A DNA stretch of 64,000 nt from Apilactobacillus ozensis DSM 23829 = JCM 17196 (lineage in GTDB: Bacteria > Bacillota > Bacilli > Lactobacillales > Lactobacillaceae), in contig NZ_AYYQ01000031.1 in NCBI RefSeq assembly GCF_001435995.1, positions 62,001 to 126,000 on the forward strand, written 5' to 3'. Below, one piece after another: positions 53,598 to 63,132 of the stretch (positions are counted from its first letter, which is position 1; each line of letters begins with the position of its first letter). Below the pieces are notes generated by a model. It saw only the letters and a program-made list of their open reading frames with translations. It searched no databases and was not told the origin of the DNA. Made by a program: the position numbers and the translations under genes.

Positions 53598-56246
53598 CTA
53601 CTTAAGATCATACCAATTTTTACCGTAATGACTTTTAACTTTTAAAGGTACATTTAACTTAACTGCAGAATCCATAATTGATGGAACTATCTTTTCTAAT
53701 TTAGGTATTTCATCAACTGGGGCTTCGAAGATAAGTTCATCATGAACCTGTAATAACATTTTAGCATGCATATCTTTAATTGCTTCGGCCATGTTAATCA
53801 TAGCTATTTTTATAATATCAGCGGCACTACCTTGAATTGGACTATTAATAGCTGTTCGTTCTGCAAATGAACGTTGATGAAAATTCTTAGAATTAATTTC
53901 AGGTATATATCTTCTTCGATGTGCAATAGTTTCTACATAACCATTGGCTTTAGCTTTTTCGACTGAGTCGTCCATGTATTTTTTAACGCCTGGATATTCA
54001 GCAAAATATTTATCAATAAATTCTTTAGCCTTGGCTCTCGATATGCCAGTATTTTTAGCCAATCCAAAGTCTGAAATACCGTAAACGATTCCAAAATTAA
54101 CCGCTTTAGCTTGCCTTCTTATATTAGGTGTAACTTCATCATTAGATGACAACCCGAAAATTCTACGCGCTGTGGAAGCATGAATATCATCATTATTCAT
54201 AAATTCTTCTTGCATATTAGTATCGCCAGTAATTGATGCTAAAACCCTTAATTCAATTTGCGAATAATCTGATGAAAAAATTTGCCAGTCCGACTTATGT
54301 GGAACAAAAGCTTTTCTAATCAATCTACCTTCTTCAGTTCGCACTGGAATATTTTGTAAATTAGGATCCACTGATGATAATCTACCAGTTTGTGTCAAGG
54401 TCTGTAAATATCTGGTATGAACTTTATTATCACTATCATTAACAACTTTTAAAATTCCATCGACATAGGTAGATAATATTTTAGACAGTTGACGATAGTC
54501 TAATACTTTTTGAACAATTGGATAGTCAGGAGCCAGCTGTTCTAACACATCAACCGCAGTGGAATAACCAGTTTTAGTCTTTTTAATAACCGGTAAACCC
54601 ATTTTTTCAAAAAGTATAACCCCTAATTGTTTAGGAGAACCTATATTAAATTCTTCATTAGCCATGTTATAAATAGACTGTTCAATTTCGGATATACGCT
54701 CTTTAAGTTTACTACCCATATTAGATAAATATTCACTATTAACAGTAATCCCATTAATCTCCATATCAGCTAAGACAAAAGTAACTGGCAGTTCAACGTT
54801 ATGATATAAATCTTTCTGATTATGGTCTTTTAGCTTATCAAATAATGGCACTTTCAAATCATTTATTGCTTTAGCTTTTTTAACTAAATGTGAAAAGAAT
54901 TTATCATCGCTGTCAGGAATGGAACGTTTAGCTCCCTTTCCATAAACTTCTTCATCGGATTTAACATCATAGTAATCGTGTAGATTAGCTATTTTACCTA
55001 AATCATTACTATTATCATTAGTATCTAATAAATATGAAACTATTAACATATCAAAATTAACTGATTTTAGATGAATGCCTAAACGATTAAGTCCAACGTA
55101 AGTACGTTTGGCATCAAAAACATTTTTAGTAACCTTTGAGTTTTCTAAAATACTTTTGATTGAGGTACTTTTTAACATTTCAATATCACGACTTACATAC
55201 CAATCGTTACCATTGCCTAATACAAAACCAACAATAGGTGCATTATGGTAGTTATCACCATCCATCTCTAAATAAAACGTACAATCATTGAGATTGATAT
55301 TTGATAAATCATCAACGTTTTGCGTACTTAGCGCATGATAGTTAACAGAACTATCATCTACTTCATGGGATGAGTTTAATTCTCTTAAAAATTTTCTAAA
55401 GTTCATTTTCTGATAAAATGTGACTAATTCATCAACTTGGTCACCTAAATAAGGAACATCCTCAATTCCTATTTCTAGCGGAGCATCTCGTTTAATAGTA
55501 GCTAATTTTTTGCCTAAAAACGCATTTTTCTTACCTTCAATCAAGTGTTCTTTTAACTTCTTACCACTGATTTCGTCAATATTATCATATAGTTTTTCAA
55601 TACTTCCGTACTGATTAATTAACTTTAAAGCTGTTTTAGGACCAACTTTTTCGATTCCTGGATAGTTGTCAGAATTATCACCTTGCAAAGCTTTAACATC
55701 AATAATTTGATTAGGCGTTATATTCATGTTTTCCATAACATAATCAGCATTATAATGAACAATGTTAGATGTACCAGTTTTAGAGATGCTTACCGTAACC
55801 TTATCAGAACAGAGTTGGGTTAAATCTCTATCACCAGTAACGATGGTAGTTTCATATCCCATATCTTCAGCCTGCTTTGAAAGCGTACCGATAATATCGT
55901 CAGCTTCATAGTTTTCTAATTCATAGCTTTTAATTCCCCTAGCTGAAAGTAATTTCTTCACACCATCAAACTGTTCTATCAATTCATCAGGTGTCTTATG
56001 TCTGCCACCTTTATAATCAGCATATAGTTTGGTTCTAAAGGTAACTTTCCCAAAGTCAAAAGCCGCCAAAGCCATATCTGGATGTACCTTGTCTAGCATA
56101 GTTTGTAACATGTTATTGAACCCATAAATTGCATTCGTATGTAATCCTTCACTATTAGTAAAACGATCAATTGAATGATAAAGTGCATAAAAAGCTTTGT
56201 ATAAAATACTGTTACCATCAATTAAAAGTAATTTTTTGTCTGCCAT
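53598..56246 (-). CDS. polA: DNA polymerase I
   Basis: 882 aa. 5'-3' nuclease domain (1-290) with LLIDGNSILYKAFYAL, YEADDIIGTL and VTGDRDLTQL; a degenerate 3'-5' exonuclease-like domain (about 300-470), where the DxE motif reads FYLEMD, as in other Firmicutes; polymerase domain with DYSQIELRVLAS, RRQAKAVNFGIVYGIS and QVHDELIFE. The ATG at 56244-56246 follows GAGGGAGA. Confidence 0.96.
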   Translation of the reverse strand: MADKKLLLIDGNSILYKAFYALYHSIDRFTNSEGLHTNAIYGFNNMLQTMLDKVHPDMALAAFDFGKVTFRTKLYADYKGGRHKTPDELIEQFDGVKKLLSARGIKSYELENYEADDIIGTLSKQAEDMGYETTIVTGDRDLTQLCSDKVTVSISKTGTSNIVHYNADYVMENMNITPNQIIDVKALQGDNSDNYPGIEKVGPKTALKLINQYGSIEKLYDNIDEISGKKLKEHLIEGKKNAFLGKKLATIKRDAPLEIGIEDVPYLGDQVDELVTFYQKMNFRKFLRELNSSHEVDDSSVNYHALSTQNVDDLSNINLNDCTFYLEMDGDNYHNAPIVGFVLGNGNDWYVSRDIEMLKSTSIKSILENSKVTKNVFDAKRTYVGLNRLGIHLKSVNFDMLIVSYLLDTNDNSNDLGKIANLHDYYDVKSDEEVYGKGAKRSIPDSDDKFFSHLVKKAKAINDLKVPLFDKLKDHNQKDLYHNVELPVTFVLADMEINGITVNSEYLSNMGSKLKERISEIEQSIYNMANEEFNIGSPKQLGVILFEKMGLPVIKKTKTGYSTAVDVLEQLAPDYPIVQKVLDYRQLSKILSTYVDGILKVVNDSDNKVHTRYLQTLTQTGRLSSVDPNLQNIPVRTEEGRLIRKAFVPHKSDWQIFSSDYSQIELRVLASITGDTNMQEEFMNNDDIHASTARRIFGLSSNDEVTPNIRRQAKAVNFGIVYGISDFGLAKNTGISRAKAKEFIDKYFAEYPGVKKYMDDSVEKAKANGYVETIAHRRRYIPEINSKNFHQRSFAERTAINSPIQGSAADIIKIAMINMAEAIKDMHAKMLLQVHDELIFEAPVDEIPKLEKIVPSIMDSAVKLNVPLKVKSHYGKNWYDLK

Positions 56247-56307
56247 AAATATCTCCCTCAAAGCTTCTAAATTAGTTATAGTAATTTTAACATTTTTATC
56301 TATGTAA

Positions 56308-56341
56308 TAAAAAAATGGTGTTATTAAAACACCATTTTTTT
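56308..56341 (-). terminator. Terminator of the BI-1 family gene
   Basis: Hairpin AAAAAATGGTGTT/AACACCATTTTTT, two bases after the stop codon. Confidence 0.88.
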
Positions 56342-56343
56342 AG

Positions 56344-57042
56344 TTAATCTCGGTTATCTCCTAAACCAAATAATTGTAGTAGTTGTAAGAAAAGATTAAC
56401 AAAATCTAAATATAGGATAAGTGCCCCGTTAATAGCTAAACCACTATCTGAAACTTGTCCATTATATTGATTATATAAATTTTTCATTTTTTGTGCATCG
56501 TAAGCTGTCAATATCGTAAAAATTCCAACTGTAATGATTGATAACACAATTTCAAATAAGCTAACTTTCAAAAATATATTAATTATGCTAACTATTATTA
56601 CAGCAATTAAAGCTGAATAAGCTTGAGTCCCTAATTTGTCTAAATTCTTTTTAGTAACTACACCTATAAATGCCATAATTATAAAGTCAGCTGCAGCTGT
56701 AACGAAGGCAGAAAATATTGTAGCACCCGTATAGGTTAAAACTATTCCCGAAAAAATAACTCCTGTTAGCGACGCAAAAATCATCAGCTGTATAAATCCA
56801 ATTACTGGATTTTTAAGAGATGTAGATTGAATAGTCATGGAAAGAATAAACCAAACGATGAACGCCAATATAGTTTGAATACCACTTAGTGTAACGTGAT
56901 AAACGCTTCCTGTTACATAGGCAACTAAACCTGAAACTAAAACTGAAAGTGCCATCCAGCCATACATTTTAGTAAGAAATTTATTTAAACCAAAAGCATT
57001 GTTAACAATTTTTCTATCAGTTGATTGATCATAATTGTTCAT
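56344..57042 (-). CDS. BI-1/YccA family inner-membrane protein
   Basis: 232 aa with seven membrane segments and the conserved C-terminal TAYDAQKMKNLY containing the pH-sensing Asp of the Bax-inhibitor-1 family (YetJ in Bacillus is a Ca2+ leak channel). The physiological role in lactobacilli is not known. The ATG at 57040-57042 follows AAGGAGG by eight bases. Monocistronic or the end of the murC transcript. Confidence 0.9.
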   Translation of the reverse strand: MNNYDQSTDRKIVNNAFGLNKFLTKMYGWMALSVLVSGLVAYVTGSVYHVTLSGIQTILAFIVWFILSMTIQSTSLKNPVIGFIQLMIFASLTGVIFSGIVLTYTGATIFSAFVTAAADFIIMAFIGVVTKKNLDKLGTQAYSALIAVIIVSIINIFLKVSLFEIVLSIITVGIFTILTAYDAQKMKNLYNQYNGQVSDSGLAINGALILYLDFVNLFLQLLQLFGLGDNRD

Positions 57043-57114
57043 GCATGTTCCTCCTTGATTTACACTAATCTTATTAAGAAACATTTTATCAAAACAATAA
57101 TAAAAGGCAAGTAA

Positions 57115-58446
57115 TTAATTCAACTTGTTACTTAAATGACTTAACAAATCTTCATAAATTTTTTCGTATTTTTGAATATCACCAGCACCCATAAAGATTA
57201 CAACTGCATCGTGGTAATCCAATAATGGTGACATGTTTTCTGCCTGAATTAATCCACCATCTTTAACAATTTTAGCCTCTAAATCTGCACTAGAAACCTT
57301 TCCAGATTTTTCACGTGGTGAACCATATATTTTTGTTATATAAACTTTATCAGCTTTATTTAAACTTTTAGCAAAATCATCTAAATAAGCAATCGTTCTA
57401 CTGAAAGTATGTGGTTGAAATACCGCAATAATTTCTTTATTTGGATATTCTTGTCTTGCTGCATCCAAAGTAGCATCAATTTCAGATGGATGATGAGCGT
57501 AATCGTCAATGATAGTCATATCTGCCACTTTTCTTTGTGCAAAGCGACGCTTAACTCCACTAAAGGTTTCTAATTCACTTCTAATTTCATCCAAATTATC
57601 ATGTTCAAAATATGCAACAGCAATTACTGCTAAAGAGTTTAGTATATTATGTTCACCATACATATGAATATTGAACTGACCTAAGTCTTTACCTCGATAG
57701 AGTACATTAAATTCTGATCCAGTAGTACTTTTTCTGATATTAACTGCTCTAAAATCATCATCTTCATTTACACCATAGTAGTAAATTGGAACATTAGCTT
57801 TAATTTTGCGAAGATTTTCATCATCTCCCCACGCAAAAATACCTTTTTTAGTTTGATTAGCAAAAGTTTGAAATGCATCCCTAACATCATCGATGCCAGT
57901 ATAATAATCAGGATGGTCAAAATCAATGTTTGTCATAATAGCATAATCAGGCTTAGTAGCTAGAAAATGACGACGATATTCATCTGCTTCATAGGCAAAG
58001 AATCTAGCATCAGGAACTCCCTTACCACTTCCATCACCAATTAAATAATCAGTTGGTGCAATACCAGATAGTACGTGTGCTAAAAGACCTGTTGTACTAG
58101 TTTTACCGTGAGCTCCACAAACTCCGATACTAGTATGGCCTTCAATCATTTTACCTAAGAATTCATGGTAACGATATACTTTAAGACCCATTTCATGAGC
58201 TTTTTTAATTTCTGGATGGTCATCTTTAAAAGCATTACCAGCTATTACTATTAGTCCTTCATGGATGTTTTTTTCGTCAAATGGATAAATATCAATATTG
58301 GCTTGTTCTAATCCTCTTTGAGTAAAAGTATATTTTTCAATATCAGAACCTTGCACTTTATAGCCACGATCATTAAGAATTAAGGCCATAGCAGCCATTC
58401 CAGTACCTTTAATTCCAACAAAATAGTAAACATCATTTTTATTCAT
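57115..58446 (-). CDS. murC: UDP-N-acetylmuramate--L-alanine ligase
   Basis: Adds L-Ala to UDP-MurNAc. 443 aa with [13 protein letters not shown] near 9, ATP loop [13 protein letters not shown] near 107, [11 protein letters not shown] near 171 and [10 protein letters not shown] near 291. Next to sftA as in Bacillus and most lactobacilli. Confidence 0.96.
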   Translation of the reverse strand: MNKNDVYYFVGIKGTGMAAMALILNDRGYKVQGSDIEKYTFTQRGLEQANIDIYPFDEKNIHEGLIVIAGNAFKDDHPEIKKAHEMGLKVYRYHEFLGKMIEGHTSIGVCGAHGKTSTTGLLAHVLSGIAPTDYLIGDGSGKGVPDARFFAYEADEYRRHFLATKPDYAIMTNIDFDHPDYYTGIDDVRDAFQTFANQTKKGIFAWGDDENLRKIKANVPIYYYGVNEDDDFRAVNIRKSTTGSEFNVLYRGKDLGQFNIHMYGEHNILNSLAVIAVAYFEHDNLDEIRSELETFSGVKRRFAQRKVADMTIIDDYAHHPSEIDATLDAARQEYPNKEIIAVFQPHTFSRTIAYLDDFAKSLNKADKVYITKIYGSPREKSGKVSSADLEAKIVKDGGLIQAENMSPLLDYHDAVVIFMGAGDIQKYEKIYEDLLSHLSNKLN

Positions 58447-58469
58447 TATTTACATTTCCTTTCGGCAAA

Positions 58470-60884
58470 TTAAATATTTAATTTTTTGTAATCTTCCTCG
58501 CTAAGATATACATCACGAGGTTTGGAACCATGCTGACCTGAAACATAATTATGAGTTTCTAAGTCGTCAATTAAGGTTGCAGCTCTATTATAGCCGATTG
58601 AGAACACTCGTTGTAGTTTTGAAGTTGAAATTGTATCTTCTTTTGAAATATATTTTAAAACTTCTGGCATCAATTCATCTTGTTGTTCTACTTGGCTAAC
58701 TTTTTTCAACAATGATTTAGGTTGAAAAGCATAATTTGGCTGACCTTGTGATTTTACTGCTTCGGTAATTTGTTCAATTTCTTTGCTGGTAATAAATGTT
58801 CCTTGTAAACGCATAGATTGACTAGAACCATTACCTAAGTAAAGCATATCTCCTTTACCTAATAACCTTTCAGCCCCTGCAGTATCTATAATTGTACGCG
58901 AATCAACTTGACTTGAAACCATAAATGCCACTCTAGTTGGAATGTTATTTTTAATAGTCCCAGTAATAACATCAACACTTGGACGTTGAGTAGCAACAAT
59001 CAAGTGAATACCCGCTGCACGTGCCTTTTGAGTAATACGAACAATGTAGTCTTGCACTTCAGCAGAGGCAACCATCATCAAATCAGCTAATTCATCAATT
59101 ACAATTAAAATATAAGGCATCTTTAAGCCATATTGTTCATGTTCTTCTGCCATCTTATTAAATTGTTCAATATTTCTAGCTCCAGAAGCTGCTAATTTCT
59201 CATATCTTTGATCCATTTCTTTAACCGCCCAATTTAGAGCTGCTGAAGCTTGCTTAGCATCAGATATAACTGGAGAAATCAGATGTGGAATGTCATTATA
59301 AGGAGCCATTTCTACAGCTTTAGGGTCAATTAAAATCATTTTTAATTCAGCTGGTGTCGCTTTATATAATAACGAAACAAGTAAACTATTTAAAAAGACA
59401 CTTTTTCCTGAACCAGTAGCACCGGCGATTAATCCATGTGGCATTTTTCTCAAATCAGTAACTTGAGGTTTACCAGTTAAATCTACTCCCAAAGCTACCG
59501 TCAATGGATTTTTATTTTTACGGAATGTATCGGAGGATAGTACCTCTGATAACATTACTGGACGTGGTTTAGGATTAGGTATCTCAATTCCCACTGTCGT
59601 TTTACCTGGAATAGGAGCTTCTATTCGTATATCTTTTGCTGCTAAAGCTAATTTTAAATCATCAGTTAGGTTTGTTATTTTATTAACCTTTACCCCTAGT
59701 TTTAACTTAACTTGAAACTGGGTAACTGTGGGTCCATTATCCCAATCAACAACATTTGCTTTAACATGAAATGCTTCAAGGGTTTCATCCAAAATTTCAG
59801 CTTGATTTTCAATCCAGTCATCTAATCCTTCATCATCTTTAGTTTTAGGTTCATTCAAAATTTGCAAAGATGGATATTGGTATTCACTATTATCAACGCT
59901 TTTTACTGGTTTATCTTTAAATAAAGCCAGGTCCTTTTGAGCATCTTGTTCTTCATCTAAAATTGAGTTTAAAGAATGGCCTAGCCCACTGCGATGAACA
60001 TTAAGTTTACTCTGATTAGTTTCCGAATTATTCGAACTATCATCAGCAATATTTTTAGCATCCGAATTGTTAGTTTCTATTTCGCCTATATTATCTTTTT
60101 CATTAGCTAACGCATTACTTTCAGGTTTCTCAAATGTTTTCGTAGCATCAGATGTCGAAGTTTCTTTTTCATCTTCAGTAGAAACGTTTGAAGCCGTGTC
60201 TTCTTCGTTTGATATGTTACTGTCTAAAACAGAATTATTTAGTGCTTGGTTTTGAGCATTAGTATCACTCTCTGAATCTAAGCTACTTACTTCAGGTTCA
60301 TAATCAGTTTCTAGCACTTCTTTATCAATAGTTTCATCAACTTTATCAGTGCTTTCAGAAATATGTTGATTGCTTTCGATATCGTCATTGTGCAATTTTG
60401 GTTCATCATTTTCACGATTAGTGTCATCGTATTCATTAAGATTATTTTCTTTATCTACTTTTTCAATAGTTATTGAAGGAGTATTAATATCGTTAACTTG
60501 AAAGACGTCTTCATGAGTGTCATCGAGTAATATAAAAGTTTCTGCATCTTTTAGTAGCTGTTGCTTTAGCTCAGTATATTCAGCTGAAATGGGCTTTTGA
60601 TAGTAATTAGGCTTAATTTCTTTTTGTTCGTATATTTTAGTCGGTTGAAACGCAGCAACTCTTTTAGCAATTGGGTTGTCTTTAGCTATCGATTCCGAAT
60701 ATCCATTAGTTTTTGAGCTAACTGGTTTTGATGATTTCAAAGCTTTATTACTTTTCTGTTTAATATCATCAATTTGTTTATTAGATTGATTAATAACTTG
60801 TTTTGCCGTACTTTTTTTAGTAAACATATTTGCATTATTTATGGGATACTTTCTGAAAAAAGCCGGTCCATCATAATGATTCAT
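58470..60884 (-). CDS. sftA: Soluble DNA translocase SftA (FtsK/SpoIIIE family)
   Basis: 804-aa translocase that clears DNA from the closing septum. It lacks N-terminal membrane helices, which separates SftA from FtsK/SpoIIIE. Residues 1-120 are basic; 120-320 form a highly acidic Asp/Glu/Ser/Asn-rich linker; the motor holds GATGSGKS and ILIVIDELADLMM; the C-terminal gamma winged helix has STSKLQRVFSIGYNRAA. AAGGAT precedes the ATG. Neighbours murC and ytpR match Bacillus. Confidence 0.93.
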   Translation of the reverse strand: MNHYDGPAFFRKYPINNANMFTKKSTAKQVINQSNKQIDDIKQKSNKALKSSKPVSSKTNGYSESIAKDNPIAKRVAAFQPTKIYEQKEIKPNYYQKPISAEYTELKQQLLKDAETFILLDDTHEDVFQVNDINTPSITIEKVDKENNLNEYDDTNRENDEPKLHNDDIESNQHISESTDKVDETIDKEVLETDYEPEVSSLDSESDTNAQNQALNNSVLDSNISNEEDTASNVSTEDEKETSTSDATKTFEKPESNALANEKDNIGEIETNNSDAKNIADDSSNNSETNQSKLNVHRSGLGHSLNSILDEEQDAQKDLALFKDKPVKSVDNSEYQYPSLQILNEPKTKDDEGLDDWIENQAEILDETLEAFHVKANVVDWDNGPTVTQFQVKLKLGVKVNKITNLTDDLKLALAAKDIRIEAPIPGKTTVGIEIPNPKPRPVMLSEVLSSDTFRKNKNPLTVALGVDLTGKPQVTDLRKMPHGLIAGATGSGKSVFLNSLLVSLLYKATPAELKMILIDPKAVEMAPYNDIPHLISPVISDAKQASAALNWAVKEMDQRYEKLAASGARNIEQFNKMAEEHEQYGLKMPYILIVIDELADLMMVASAEVQDYIVRITQKARAAGIHLIVATQRPSVDVITGTIKNNIPTRVAFMVSSQVDSRTIIDTAGAERLLGKGDMLYLGNGSSQSMRLQGTFITSKEIEQITEAVKSQGQPNYAFQPKSLLKKVSQVEQQDELMPEVLKYISKEDTISTSKLQRVFSIGYNRAATLIDDLETHNYVSGQHGSKPRDVYLSEEDYKKLNI

Positions 60885-60953
60885 ATAAAAATCATCCTTA
60901 ACTCTATTAAGATTTTATGTACAGGAAAGCCATAAGCTTTCCTAAAATTTATA

Positions 60954-61592
60954 TTATACAAATAAGTCAGTTGCTGCTTTAGGATTAAAAGCATCCCCTA
61001 CCTGATAAGAATCAGGTAATATTAAAGCACCTGGTTTTTGAGGAGCATTGGGAATTTTTAATTCTCTACCAGAACAAATCATTCCATTACTTGGTTCGCC
61101 CTTTAGTTCACCAGGCCAGATAATTAATCCATTAGGCATCATTGCACCAACTTTAGCAACTACTACTTTAATGTTTTCTTGCATGTTTGGTGAGCTGCTA
61201 ACAATTTGCAAAGTATTATCGTTATCAACTACAGTTTCGGTTATTTTTAAATGATCAGACTTAGGATGTGGCTTAACTGTTTTCACATATCCCACAACAA
61301 ATTTAGAATCTTTATCCAATTGGATTTCTTGCTCTAAATCACTTTCCTCAAGCACTTGGTTTAGTTTTGCTACATCTTCTGCAGACAAAATAACTTGTCC
61401 ATTGTGTTGAGCTAATGTTGGTAAAATTTTACTAGCATTTAAAAAATTAAATCCAATTGTTTCATTATTGTCTTGATTATAAATTCTTACAACATTGTTC
61501 TTTTCTGCCTCGGCTTGATTTTTAACATCTTCGCCTAAAATAACAACTAGTATGTCACCCATTTGACTTGGATTGTAACTAGCAATTAACAT
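60954..61592 (-). CDS. ytpR: YtpR family tRNA-binding protein
   Basis: 212 aa. N-terminal DUF4479 region and C-terminal EMAP/OB-fold tRNA-binding domain (about 95-205) with VGYVKTVKPHPKSDHLKI and GEPSNGMICSGRELKI, similar to the PheT N-terminal domain. Function unknown. Lies between thioredoxin and sftA as in Bacillus. Confidence 0.92.
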   Translation of the reverse strand: MLIASYNPSQMGDILVVILGEDVKNQAEAEKNNVVRIYNQDNNETIGFNFLNASKILPTLAQHNGQVILSAEDVAKLNQVLEESDLEQEIQLDKDSKFVVGYVKTVKPHPKSDHLKITETVVDNDNTLQIVSSSPNMQENIKVVVAKVGAMMPNGLIIWPGELKGEPSNGMICSGRELKIPNAPQKPGALILPDSYQVGDAFNPKAATDLFV

Positions 61593-61611
61593 TTAAAATC
61601 ATCTCCAATTA

Positions 61612-61935
61612 TTATTTATCCAAACCGTTTAAGAAACTCTCAACTTGTTCCTTAGTTTTTCTATCTTTGTTAACTAAACGTCCCGTTTCTTTACCATCTT
61701 TAAATACAATAAAGCTAGGAATGCCAAAAACTTCTAATTCAGCTGTTAAATCAATATTCTCATCTCTATCAACTGATAAAAATTGATAGTCAGAATAGTC
61801 CTTTTCTATTTCTGGTAAAGCCGGTTTAATAAAAGAACAATCTGGGCACCAATCTGCAGAGAAGAATAAAACATATTGACCGTTTTGAATTTTATTTTTT
61901 AATTGTTCTAAACTCATTTTTTCTAATTTTTCCAT
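61612..61935 (-). CDS. ytpP: Thioredoxin-like protein YtpP
   Basis: 107-aa thioredoxin fold with active site SADWCPDC (Cys30, Cys33), Pro in GIPSFIVF. The redox motif WCPDC differs from WCGPC of housekeeping thioredoxin. The ATG at 61933-61935 is used, with GAGTG upstream; an in-frame GTG three codons earlier is a possible alternative. Confidence 0.9.
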   Translation of the reverse strand: MEKLEKMSLEQLKNKIQNGQYVLFFSADWCPDCSFIKPALPEIEKDYSDYQFLSVDRDENIDLTAELEVFGIPSFIVFKDGKETGRLVNKDRKTKEQVESFLNGLDK

Positions 61936-62031
61936 ATTAATCACTCAATCCTTATAATAGTATATACCAATCGTTAGAGGTTGGCTAAAAGTCATACGTA
62001 ATTATATAATAAAGTTAAATTATATTCAGAG

Positions 62032-62325
62032 GTGAGGTTTATCAACTTAAAAAGAATAGTTACAACTGCTGTTGGCTTTTCAGTAATAGCCATAAGTGCA
62101 TACATTATAAATCAAGAAACATTGTTTAATAAAAATGCAAATTTAGAGAAATTAATCATTAAAGAAGTAAAAAAACAACTATCGCTATCTAATGTGTATG
62201 GATCTTGGATTACATTTAACCATTCTAACAAAATATTTACTGGACAAATATTTGTCACAACCAATAAATCATATAGTTTTAAAGCTAATGCTAAAGGAAA
62301 AGTTTTATCAATCACAGAAGACTAG
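62032..62325 (+). CDS. Small membrane-anchored PepSY-like protein (YtzB-like)
   Basis: 97 aa with an N-terminal membrane helix (about 8-27) and a short extracellular domain: VKKQLSLSNVYGSWITFN, then FTGQIFVTTNKSYSFKANA and GKVLSI, reminiscent of PepSY. Bacillus ytzB sits in the same neighbourhood. The start is uncertain: GTG at 62032 fits the frame but overlaps the purine-rich AGAGGTGAGG that should be the ribosome site, and no ATG lies in the first codons. Confidence 0.7.
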   Translation: MRFINLKRIVTTAVGFSVIAISAYIINQETLFNKNANLEKLIIKEVKKQLSLSNVYGSWITFNHSNKIFTGQIFVTTNKSYSFKANAKGKVLSITED

Positions 62326-62345
62326 ATACTAGTCTTCTTTTTTAT
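62316..62345 (+). terminator. Terminator of the YtzB-like gene
   Basis: Ten-bp stem AGAAGACTAG/CTAGTCTTCT followed by seven T on the plus strand. Both convergent genes have their TAG stops in this stem. Confidence 0.85.
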
Positions 62346-62982
62346 TATCAAATTTAACAATTGCTTTATAGATAGGACCTTTTTTACTAAATTTATTCTC
62401 ATATTCAGTTTCTACGTTATCTTCATTTTCTGGACTATTGTGTAAGTCTAGCGAAACATATTCAAAATGCATACCATAGTTATTAAATGTAACTAGTGAA
62501 TATTCAAAAAGCCCTCTATTATCAGTTTTAAAAACAATTGGCGCATCTTCTTTTAATACTTCAGCATAACTATCTAAAAATTTAGGTGAAGTTAATCTAC
62601 GCTTAGCGTGTCTTTTTTTAGGCCATGGATCTGAAAAATTAAGATAAATGGTAGAAATTTCATGATGATTAAAGAAGGTATTAACTCCTGCACCGTCCGT
62701 GTGCACTAAAATCACATTATTCAATTCTTCACTTGCTAATTTTTTCAAAGCCAAAGCAATTACTGATTTTTGAATTTCTACACCTATAAAGTTAATGTTT
62801 GGAAATTTTTTAGCCATTTCTATAATGAATTTTCCCTTACCCATCCCTATTTCAACATGAATAGGTTGGTTTTTAGAAAATTTTTGTGACCATTTACCTA
62901 ACCAATTTTCTGGGTCTTCAACTATATAATCAGAATGTTCTTTAATAAAATCATCAGCCCATGGTTTATTTCTTACGCGCAA
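62329..62982 (-). CDS. trmB: tRNA (guanine-N7-)-methyltransferase
   Basis: 217 aa, forms m7G46 in tRNA. SAM motif VEIGMGKGKFI near 43-53, LVHTDGAG region, and the family signature NFSDPWPKKRHAKRRL near 118-133. Downstream of ecsB, near ytpP. Confidence 0.95.
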   Translation of the reverse strand: MRVRNKPWADDFIKEHSDYIVEDPENWLGKWSQKFSKNQPIHVEIGMGKGKFIIEMAKKFPNINFIGVEIQKSVIALALKKLASEELNNVILVHTDGAGVNTFFNHHEISTIYLNFSDPWPKKRHAKRRLTSPKFLDSYAEVLKEDAPIVFKTDNRGLFEYSLVTFNNYGMHFEYVSLDLHNSPENEDNVETEYENKFSKKGPIYKAIVKFDNKKED

Positions 62983-63082
62983 ATCATTTCCTCCTCAATT
63001 TTTATCAATCCAATAAAAATAGCCAAAACACAATCGTTTTGACCATCAAAATTACTTGAAATCAAAATAAATAACTATTGTT

Positions 63083-63112
63083 ATTTTACTTTGATAAATG
63101 CAACAACGTCAA
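63083..63112 (-). promoter_or_regulatory. Candidate promoter of trmB
   Basis: Minus strand TTGACG (63107-63112) and TAAAAT (63083-63088) with 18-bp spacing, about 100 bases before the trmB start. Confidence 0.5.
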
Positions 63113-63132
63113 GCCTTAAAAGACCTTTATAA

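Noticed and set aside
53598-56246. Loss of proofreading in DNA polymerase I
   Set aside because: The degenerate 3'-5' exonuclease motif is real, but this is the normal state in Firmicute PolA.
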